Of a stretch of 64,000 nt of DNA, positions 25,884 through 34,987 are shown in pieces (the stretch's first letter is position 1; each line of letters starts with the position of its first letter). The translations under genes were made by a program, and so were the position numbers. Below the pieces are notes generated by a model that worked only from the letters and a program-made list of their open reading frames with translations, had not been told where the DNA came from and did not search any database. This DNA is from Persicaria tinctoria (lineage: Eukaryota; Streptophyta; Magnoliopsida; Caryophyllales; Polygonaceae): positions 28,724,620 to 28,788,619 of the forward strand of contig JBANSL010000010.1 of assembly GCA_037127255.1 (NCBI GenBank), written 5' to 3'.

Positions 25884-26969
25884 ATGCGTCGTTTTGGTCA
25901 AACACCTGAGTTTGATGCCTTAGACGAACCAGAACGCCTTTTTCACATCAGTGCTAAACTGCAAAGAGCCATGGCAGCTGCGGAGACACAGGAATAGCTG
26001 ATCACAAGGCTTACAAGGGAATTAGCCGCTAAAGATGCTGCTATCGCCACTGAGAAAGCAGCAAGGGAACAAGCACAGGCTGAGCTTGCCCAATACCCAA
26101 CCACGGCAGAGGACTATATGCACCCAACTCTCGTCGTGCCTGAATCGGCGATTCTTATCCCTGAAAACTCTTTTGAAATTCGCACTCAATTTCTTATAGG
26201 GCTTAAAAATAATGCCTTTTTTGGTAGATTTAATGAGTGTCCTCTTGAACATATTACAAATTTTTCTGACATGTGTCGTACTCTTGCTGAAGGTACAACG
26301 CTGGAATATGTCAAGATGAAGGCTTTTCGCTGGTCTCTCGCTGGACCTGCACTGAAGTGGCTTGAAGGGCTGAAACCAAGATCCCTAACAACATGGGCCC
26401 AAGTAGAGCAAGAATTTCTGAATAAATTCTTCCCACCCGCCAAAACAGCACATCTCCGCCAGAAAATCACCGCCTTCAAACAGAAGCAAGGGGAACCGTT
26501 GACAAAGGCATGGGAGTGCTACAAGGAACTTCTGCGATCTTGCCCTACTCATGGACAGCCACCCTACGTCATTCAGGAGATCTTCTTCAACTCTCTTGAT
26601 CAAGTCACTAAGGACAGAATCAACCATTATACTCGCTATGAGTATCTGACAATGCCGCCAAGTGACGCATGGGGTGTGCTAGAGAAGCTCACCAACTACG
26701 ACAACAAGTATGTGTCTACTGCAACTTATGAAGAGAACCCCTACGCCATGCCAGCACCATCCATGCCCCTCTATGAGCCTCCTAAGGAGATTGATCCTGA
26801 TGTAAGGGAGCAGTACTACAGAGACCAGAATAAGAAGCTCCTTAAGCAAGTAAAGTATCTCTCTGTCAACCAGCCTTGTATTGAATGCGGATCGCAAAGG
26901 CACACCACTCCTGAGTGCCCACACACAGAGCAAGTAAGGCTGGCAGAGCACCACGAGGAGGTAGCTTAC
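25884..26969 (+). pseudogene. Athila-like gag, first part
   Basis: The ATG at 25884 opens a frame broken by TAG at 25995-25997; the same frame continues to 26969. The protein has the retrotransposon gag domain (FRWSLAGPALKWLEGL, then FFNSLDQVTKDRI) and a CCHC knuckle, CIECGSQRHTTPEC, around 26877-26918. The frame is then cut by the solo LTR at 26970. Beyond that LTR, codons 29161 onward continue the same reading register (AGGLNRYMGDQRF), which proves the insertion. Its role would be particle assembly and RNA packaging. Confidence 0.9.
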
Positions 26970-29155
26970 TGTTGTTGCAGGAGTAAATCAAGTATTGAAA
27001 TATATATCAAATAAAGTTCAGACTGACTTCCCTGTCTCAGCAAATAAATACAAGACTTCCTCCCGTTGTAGTAAGAGAAAAGTCAGGATCGAATCCACGA
27101 GGAAGCACGTCAGCAGTTCTTAGGTAGCTGTAAATCTCACAGACAAAGCAGCAGAAAGACAGAAACACAGAAAGAAAAGAGAAATAAAAGCAGAAAAACA
27201 AAAGCAAAGAACAAAACAAAGACCGAAAGTAAAGCAAAGAAAGAAAATAAAAACAAAGCAAAGTGTCTCGTCGATCTCGACCACAGCTTACTCGAGATCG
27301 ACTACAGGCAGTCGACAAAAACAGAAACTTCAGAAAATCGACAAGAACAGAAGAAAGCTCAACTCGACCTAGAACAGTCCTACTCGAGATCGACTACACT
27401 CTCCTCGATCTCGACGAAGCTACTCTATGTCGACTGGAAAGACAGAAAACTGTAAATTGCAGAATCGAAACTAAAACTCAGATTTTCGACAGAAATTAAC
27501 TTCAATATATTAAAAGGCTTCCAAGACCAGGGTTTCAACACCACAACGATAACCATGCAAAGTAACACATAAAGGCATAAAAGATCATGCTTTCCATCAA
27601 ATAACTTTCGTCATTAACAACTAGGCAAATAGAGGCTTTCGCATAAACCCTAATTGTTACTAACCCTTTTTCACATAATCAATCCAAGTTGCATTAAGAT
27701 CACTTTCGCTTCAATAACACAAACAAGGATCACCTTCAACTCTCGCAAAAGAATCATGCTCATAGGGATAGAAGATGAATTGCACAACAAAATCTGACCT
27801 TTATCGCATCGCCTCACATGGCCACCGTCGGGCTCACCCCAGCCCCAGAAGTGGGTGGACTACTCACGCCTCATCGCAATATCAAACATTAAATTGAAAG
27901 AAATAATTTGCATTATCTATATTCAAAAGCCTTTACAATCCTGGCAATCAACTTTCGCAGAAAGCCAAAACCCTAAAAACCTAGAACTCCTAAACTACTC
28001 TACTAGAATTGAATTGTGTGTGTATTGGAATGTCTGAAAAACCAGCCCCTAGGGCTTTATTTATAGCCTTCTAGTCCTAGCTATTCTAGGAAAGAAGATA
28101 TCTATCTCTATCTAAAATTATATCTAAAACTTTAAAAGATAAATAAATGTTTTAAGGAAATAAATCAACAAGGAAGGGATAATTCTAAAGGGGGTAAGTC
28201 TTCATGATGTTGATAGATTGCGTCTTCCATAGATAGAACTTGATGGAATCGGATAGAACTTTCTTCCTTTGCGCCCAAGGACTCCCAATTCTACTCGGAC
28301 AGGTCTTCGTCGAGAAGTTTCTGGAATCTGGTCTACTCGACCTCGACCACGGCTCGTCGACCTCGAGTAGGGTGGTTCGTCGACTGGACTTCCTCGACTA
28401 GATCTGCCCGATGTGCTCAGACTTAGCTCACTGGGCTCTCGTCGACCTCGACCACTCCTCGTCGATGTCGAGTAGGATTGGCCTGTCGACTAGGTCGGCT
28501 CGAGTTGCTCTACTCGGCTGGCTTGGATCTGGACTCAGGCGCTCGTCGATCTCGACAAAGGGTCCTCAAGATCGACTAGAGCGGTGTCCTCCCTTTCCGC
28601 TTCCGCGAGTTGCCTCTTCCGCTGGCAGCGAGTTTTTCCGCGGCACCGAACGGTCCGCTGCAGCGAGTCGAGTCGCTAGCAGCGAGTGCCGCCTGGTCGT
28701 CCTCGGCTTGTCGACCAGCTCTTCTTCTCGTCAACCCCGGGCGTGGCGCTGAGGCTTCATCGATCTCGACTTGTGGTACTCGAGATCGAGTAGGGCCCGG
28801 AGCCGGGTTGGTCTGGCTTGCTCGATCAGGCTCTGCTCGACAAGGCGGTGCTCGGACATGCTCGTCTAGGTCGAGTAAGGCCTACTCGAGATCGAGTAGC
28901 CTTGGCTCTCAGACTGGTTCCGCTGCTTTGACCTTGGACTTCTGTAGCTGTTTTCCGAGCTTTTCTGACCTTCTGTAGAATTGCTGTAAAATGCCTCGAT
29001 TTCTGCGATTTAAACAGAAACTGGTGTAGATTCCATAATTTGGCAAATAAACATAAACTACATAGGTTCTGTACTATCTTAGCCCAAATGAATGCAATGT
29101 ATACAGAAATCGATATAAAAGTTACTGTAAAACATGGCAGATTCAGCTCACAACA
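26970..29155 (-). mobile_element. Solo LTR of the same family nested in gag, TSD CTTAC
   Basis: 2186 bp, from TGTTGTTGCAGGAG to GCTCACAACA, flanked by CTTAC at 26965-26969 and 29156-29160. Opposite in orientation to its host element. Arrays are at 27267-27430 and 28325-28900, with U5 and part of U3 using TCGAGATCGA/TCGATCTCGA and much of U3 using TCGACCTCGA. No internal sequence remains, so it is a recombination product of a former full element. Confidence 0.95.
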
Positions 29156-29160
29156 CTTAC

Positions 29161-29983
29161 GCAGGGGGTCTCAATCGCTACATGGGGGACCAAAGGTTCC
29201 AGCAACCACAATGGAACCAAGGTGTCCCTAGGAACCCCCCGCCCTAAAGAGCTCCAGGACATCCGGAAAGGGACCAGAAAAAGGATGATATACAGACAGT
29301 TCTGGAGGAAATACGGAGGAACCACTCCGAAACTAGGCAATCTTTCAACTCCGTCTATACTCAGATGCAAGGTGTCAACTCTAGGCTTGGGGAAATTGAT
29401 ATATGGCGAAAATCAGTTGATACTCCGTCTATACTCCGTCTATACTCAGATTGGTCAGCTGGCAGCGGGAATCCCCAGACAGCCAGGTGCGCTCCCTGGA
29501 TCTTCAGAACCAAATCCTAAGGGAAAGACTGGACACATCGCTGCTGTAAAACTCAGAAGCTGGCATCAACTGCAAGAGCCAGAGGTCGGAAAGCAGCAAA
29601 ACAACGAAGAACAGCAAGTCGACATCGACCAGACCCTGGTCGATCTCGAGGAGGGACTCATCGATCTCGATGAGAAACTTCAGAAACCTTCGTCTACACT
29701 GCACAACAACTCAACATCACCCAACCTAGTCGAGATCGACAAGGGTGTAGTCGATATCGAGGAGCCCCAAGTCGACAAAGCTGCAGCACCTCTGACGTCT
29801 GTTCTGCCTCTGAAAAAGAAGCTGCCTTTCCCCACAAAATCTCCCAAGGACCCAGCAGAAAAGAAATTTCAGCGCTTCATCAAGATGCTTCAGAAACTCA
29901 ACGTCACCATCCCCTTCACAGAAGCTCTCAATGAAATGCCATCCTATGTTAAGTTCCTGAAGGAGATTCTTAGCAAAAAATGA
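29161..29983 (+). pseudogene. Athila-like gag, second part, with translated TCGA array
   Basis: Gag resumes after the nested LTR. Its original frame meets TAA at 29245-29247 and continues open (residues DIQTVLEEIRRN). An 11-bp tandem duplication at 29423-29444 then shifts the frame. From there the second frame carries the Athila-conserved QIGQLA...GALPGSSEPNPKGK motif and the end of gag (NEMPSYVKFLKEILSKK). Between them, at 29618-29775, an array of TCGA palindromes is translated as VDIDQ, VDLEE, IDLDE, VEID, VDIEE. It ends at TGA 29981-29983, and the same frame continues into the protease. Confidence 0.85.
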
Positions 29984-29986
29984 TCG

Positions 29987-31429
29987 ATGGCTGAAATTAC
30001 ACAAGAGTGCAGCCATTTTGACATACTGGAGAAGAGGACGGATCCAGGTAAGTTTGCTATAACCATTGGATTTGGTCCATACAAAATTAATGCCTTATGT
30101 GATCTTGGAGCTAGTGTAAGTATAATGCCTTTAACAATTTGGTCCAAGATTAAGATAGGTGCCCTTGAGCCTGTGGATGCTAGACTTTACATGGCCAACA
30201 ACACAGTGGTCATTCCAACAGGCATGGTGGACAATGTGCCAGTACAAGTAGGTAAATTCTTTGTTCCTGCTGATTTCTTAGTTGTTGATATGCAAGAAGA
30301 TCCTGCTTGTCCAATTATTCTAGGGAGACCCTTCTTGGCGACGGTGGATGCCAACATAAGCGTAAGGAAAGGAGTGCTCACCTTCAACATCAGCGATGAG
30401 GTAATTGAGTATTCCTTTAATAAAACTGAAAGGAATACAAGTCCAATGGAAGAGGTCAAATCTATCTCAGCTGGCTACATCACCTGCGGGGAACCCAAGG
30501 TCAGAAATATGACCCCTGAGGAGCTGGAAAAGAGGGACATGGAGGCCCAGGTGGAGGAGATCATGGCAATCCTCAAGGAGAACGCAGAAAATTCAATCGA
30601 CACAAACCAAGGTACGTCGTTATGGACTAATTATTTTTCGGATGCCTTGACAGGAACTAAGTATGGGGTCAAGATCGACCAAGACTCCTCGACATCGAGG
30701 ACCCTAGTCGATCTCGACCAAACCAAGGAGCCTCCACCAACACCAGCCTCGTCGAGCAGCCAGACAGAAGCAGAGCCCTACTCGATCTCGAGTACCGTAC
30801 TCGATGTCGACCACCCCTCTGCTGACTCGACTCCGTCTTCCTCGACACAAAAACCACCAGATGAACCAAGCTCCTCGATCTCGACCAGGCTTGTCAAGAT
30901 CGACCACCACAAGGCTTCCCCAGATCCTTCTTCCTCGACACTGGAGCCACCAGGAGCAGAATCCTACTCGAGATCGAGTAGCCTACTCGATGTCGACCAG
31001 CCCTCGACTTCACCAGCTCCTGTATTCTCGAACAGACCACCACCAGAACCAGCATCCTGTTCGAGATCGACTAGCCCTAGTCGAGATCGACCAAACACTG
31101 TGGTCCCCGATTCCGTCTCTGCGAAGTTAAGCCAAGGTATGAATCTTTCTTCTCCTATTTCCATTAAAGATCTATCTATACATGGGAGAGGTTTGCCTTG
31201 GTATGTACGCTTATGTAGGATATCCAATGATGAGCCCAAGGAATATGAAGTTGGAGACAAACTCTATGTCTCTAAATCAAAAGATCATTGGTTCCCTAAC
31301 AAATTCAACAAGAAGCGGTTGGGACCTTTCGTGGTGAACAAGATCCATTCTGGAGGACTACAACTGATGGACAAGAATGGAGTCCTATTTGAGGCCCAAG
31401 CTACATGGGCCCTGCAGATGCCACCTTGA
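29987..31429 (+). CDS. Protease fused through a TCGA-array linker to an integrase-tail-like domain
   Basis: 480 codons, open throughout. Residues 15-147 form a retropepsin-like domain with D39-L-G-A (the Athila-type variant of DTGA) and ILGRPFL at 111-117. Residues 178-205 are charged and helical. Residues 229-376 are encoded by about 16 TCGA palindromes and are rich in Ser, Pro and VDLD/SISS-type repeats. Residues 386-480 contain YEVGDKLYVSK...LGPFVV, resembling the C-terminal tail of gypsy integrases. RT, RNase H and the integrase core are absent. The ATG follows the gag stop by three bases in the same frame, so the original product was probably one gag-protease polyprotein. The integrase-tail identification is tentative. 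Confidence 0.8.
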   Translation: MAEITQECSHFDILEKRTDPGKFAITIGFGPYKINALCDLGASVSIMPLTIWSKIKIGALEPVDARLYMANNTVVIPTGMVDNVPVQVGKFFVPADFLVVDMQEDPACPIILGRPFLATVDANISVRKGVLTFNISDEVIEYSFNKTERNTSPMEEVKSISAGYITCGEPKVRNMTPEELEKRDMEAQVEEIMAILKENAENSIDTNQGTSLWTNYFSDALTGTKYGVKIDQDSSTSRTLVDLDQTKEPPPTPASSSSQTEAEPYSISSTVLDVDHPSADSTPSSSTQKPPDEPSSSISTRLVKIDHHKASPDPSSSTLEPPGAESYSRSSSLLDVDQPSTSPAPVFSNRPPPEPASCSRSTSPSRDRPNTVVPDSVSAKLSQGMNLSSPISIKDLSIHGRGLPWYVRLCRISNDEPKEYEVGDKLYVSKSKDHWFPNKFNKKRLGPFVVNKIHSGGLQLMDKNGVLFEAQATWALQMPP

Positions 31430-32929
31430 GCTAAATGGAAAGTCGGCCTAGCGACTATAAAATCTAGAGCTTGTACATCGACTTTTTTTAGGACATTTTT
31501 TTGGGGACATTGTTTTTTGCTTGTTTTTGGTTTTGAACATTTTTTTGGTTTTTGTTTTTTTCTTTTGTGGATATATGTCTTCCATACTTTTCAGGTCCAT
31601 GGATAGAACGAAGCAATATATTCATACTCGGCCCGGGAGGTGCTTCCATTCGAAATTTTGAGGCCCTGCACATCTGTCTAGTGAGTTTCTTTCTTTACCC
31701 TTGTTTTTATACAGTGAGGACACTATAATATTTAAGTATGGGGTGGGGGAAGGGCTTACTTTATGCATATTTGCCATATTTGACATTATTTGCGCATATT
31801 TCGAATTTATTTCTTTGAATTGCTACATGGCTATTTTGGAATGCATTATTGATTTATGGGCTTATATGCATGTTTTCCAAAGTTTGAAAAAATGACCCCC
31901 ATTTGAAATTTTTGATAAATGTTATGGAAGCTTTATTGAACTAGACAATGCAAAATTGGATTCATTAGAGATATAGCATGAAATTGCCTAGTAAAGGGAA
32001 GTCACAATGAAGTGCATATTTTCTTGAAAACCATGAAAGGAGGTAAAAATTGAAGTTGGTTTTGACATGTTGCATGATAAGATGATGGAGGACTTTATAT
32101 TTCCATATAATGCTCACATTATTTATATTCCTAGCCTTACCTATGCTTATGCATTACACAAAAGCCATATTATGCCTTATTTCAAATATTGCTCCACATG
32201 ATCTAAATATTTTCCATTCTTTACCTTATCCGGGGATTATGTTGAGAATGATGTTACATTATGGAGATTATCATATGGTGTTTGTGTTGTGATTATTATC
32301 ATTATTGGAGTTTGGAAGGAAATTGTTTGAAATATATGGAAAATTTAATGAGTGAAAGAAAATCCAATCACCTCAGGAGATAAAGGTAGATTGACCCTGC
32401 TCTCTAAGATAATAGTTTGGAGAGATGGGACACATTATGAGGAGTCCAAATCACTAAGTATCCGGGGCCATTCATGACACCCATGTTTGCGACTCGTGAG
32501 AAGGCAGTGCTGAGGTCAGAGAGGTAAAAGCATTATTATTGAAAAAAAGCAATATGAAAGGTGATGAATCTCAAGGAAAAGGAATGTGAAAATTCAAGTT
32601 TGGAAATACTCCATTTCCCCGGATTATTAACACCACATTGCCAAAAACTGCCCACCTTTAGCCTTTTACCAATATACTCTCTTTTGAGCTTAAATTAAAG
32701 TCCTCTTGATTATTGTTGCTTTGTCACATGAATCGTTTTTGCATAACCCTTCTTTTGTGAGTAGATGTTGCTTTTGTATAATTGCACATGCATGGATTTG
32801 TGACACTAGTATCTTTTCGAGGATGGTAATTGATTGCAGGGACATATAAGAATGAATCTAAAATGTTGAGAGTTTTGATTTCTTCCCCTGAGTGACAATT
32901 AAGAGTATTGCTTGAGGACAATCAAGCTT
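31430..32929 (+). other. Long 3' non-coding region of the Athila-like element, with an extra polypurine tract
   Basis: 1.5 kb with no coding motif. At 31734-31754 it contains AAGTATGGGGTGGGGG, preceded by TGAGGACA, closely matching the true polypurine region at 32930-32943, which is also preceded by TTGAGGACA. The rest is AT-rich. Long non-coding 3' regions are usual in this lineage. Confidence 0.7.
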
Positions 32930-32943
32930 AAGTATGGGGTGTT
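32930..32943 (+). other. Polypurine tract before the 3' LTR
   Basis: AAGTATGGGGTGTT abuts the LTR start TGTTATG at 32944. The phrase TTGAGGACA...AAGTATGGGG is characteristic of Athila/Tat elements as I know them. Confidence 0.75.
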
Positions 32944-34987
32944 TGTTATGAGCTGAATCCGCCATGTTTTACAGTAACTTTTATATCGATTTCTGCATAC
33001 ATTTCATTCATTTGGGCTAAGATAGTACAGAATCTATGTAGTTTATGTTTATTTGCCAAATTATGGAATCTACACCAGTTTCTGTTTAAATTCGCAGAAT
33101 TCGAGTCGTTTTACAGCAATTCTAAGGACGGTCAGAAAAGCTCGGGAATCCACGACAAAGGTCCAAGGTCAAAGAAGCAGCGGAACCAGTCGAATCAAGC
33201 TCAGAGTCCTGGTTACTCGATCTCGAGTGAACCTTACTCGATCTCGACGAACATGTCCGAGCACAGGCCTTGTCGACTAAGAGCAGTGTCGAGAGCCAGA
33301 CCAACCCAACTCCGGAAGCCAACTCGATCTCGAGTACAGCTTGTCGAGATCGACAAAGCCTAGACGCCACACCCGGAGTCGATGAAGCTGTGCGATGCCG
33401 AGGAGCCGAGGAGGAAGACGCCGAGCACATCTCTACTCGATCTCGATGAGACCTTATCGAGATCGACGAGCCACCCTGCGCCTTTCCGAGTCCATGCCGA
33501 GGAGGAGTCCTCGACATCACAAGAGAGCCATCCTCGACCACAACCCTAGTCGATCTCGAGGAGAACCTAGTCGAGATCGACGACGCCCAGGAGCCCAGAT
33601 CCGAGCCTGTCGAGTAGAGTCACCAGAGAAGTCCAGTCGACGACGAATCCTAGTCGAGATCGACGAGCCCTTGTCGAGATCGAGTAGGCCAGCTTCTGGA
33701 AACGCGTCGCCGTGAGCAATCCTTGTCGAGCTGGGATTCCTTGGAGCCTAAGGAAGTCGAGAAGGCCGAGATTCTATCCTACATCTATCAAGTTCTATCT
33801 ATGGAAGGAAGATCTATCAACATGAAGACATACTACCTAGTTTAGATATAGTTTTCCTTTAAAGATTTATTTCCCTTAAGCATTTTATTTATCTTTAAGC
33901 TTTAAGTAGATATAGATAGGAGATTCTATCCTTGATTAGCAAGGAATAGAAGACTATAAATAAAGCCCTAGGGGCTGGTTTTTCATTCATTCAATTTCAG
34001 AGACAATTAGTTACATATAGAGAGAGAAGGAGAAGAGGTTGTAAGTTTGAGTTTATTTAATGCAATTTAGTTCTTTTCATAAATCAATGTCTGCGATTGC
34101 GATGAGGCGTGAGTAGTCCACCCACTTCTAGGGCTGGGGTGAGCCCGATGGTGTCCATGTGAGGTGATGCGGTAAAGGTCAGATCTTTTTATGCAATTCG
34201 TCTTCTATCCCTATGAGCATGATTCTTTTGCGAGAGTTGAAGGTGATCCTTGTTTGTGTTATTGAAGCGAAAGTGATCTTAATGCAACTTGGATTAATTA
34301 TGTAAAAAGGGTTAGTAACAATTAGGGTTTATGCGAAAGCCTCTATATGCCTATTTGTTAATAACGAAAGTTGTTTGATGGAAAGCATGATCTTTTATGC
34401 CTTTATGTGTTATTTTGCATGGTTATCGTTGTGGTGTTGATACCCTGGTCTTGGAAGTCGTTTTATTATATTGAATTTGTTCTGTCAAATTTATGAGTTA
34501 TGTGTCCGAATCTGCAAGTTTTCATTTTCTGAGTTTTCCAGTCGATATAGAGGAGAAGCTTGTCGAGATCGAGTAGGACTGTAGTCGATCTCGAGTACGG
34601 TTTGTCTAGGTCGAGTTGAACTTCTGCTTCTGTTGTCGATTTTGCAGTTTCTGTCTTCACTGTTGGTAGTCGATCTCGAGTAGGCTTTAGTCGAGATCGA
34701 GTACGTCTGTTGTCTTGCTTTGTTCTTTACTTTCTTTCATTATTTTCTGTCTTTTCCTTTGTTTCTATTCTGCTTTGTCTTTTCTACTTTTATTTCTGTC
34801 TTTCTGCTGCTTTGTCTGTGAGATCTATAACTACCTAAGAACTGCTGACGTGCTTCCTCGTGGATTCGATCCTGACAACCTTCTACTACAACGGGAGGAA
34901 GTCTTGTATTTATTTGCTGAGACAGGGAAGTCAGTCTGATCTATACTTTACATTTATTTCATACTTGACCATCCTCCTGCAACAACA
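32944..34987 (+). repeat. 3' LTR of the Athila-like element
   Basis: 2044 bp, nearly identical to the 5' LTR by eye apart from the two extra segments. Arrays are at 33215-33690 and 34540-34710, the TATA box at 33954-33962 and the leader hairpin at 34131-34146. This is the most complete reference copy of the LTR in the window. Confidence 0.93.

Larger units (their letters stand above)
23848..34987 (+). mobile_element. Athila/Tat-like non-autonomous LTR retrotransposon with TCGA arrays
   Basis: 11.14 kb, about 8.95 kb without the nested solo LTR. It has LTRs at 23848-25800 and 32944-34987, a tRNA-Asp-type primer site at 25804-25821, gag with a zinc knuckle, an aspartic protease with the Athila-style DLGA site, and a polypurine tract at 32930-32943. 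There is no RT, RNase H or integrase core between protease and 3' end. Flanks are AGCAC (23843-23847) and AACAC (34988-34992), a one-mismatch TSD, and the pre-insertion sequence is visible near 10725-10745. It needs enzymes from a related element. Confidence 0.9.
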
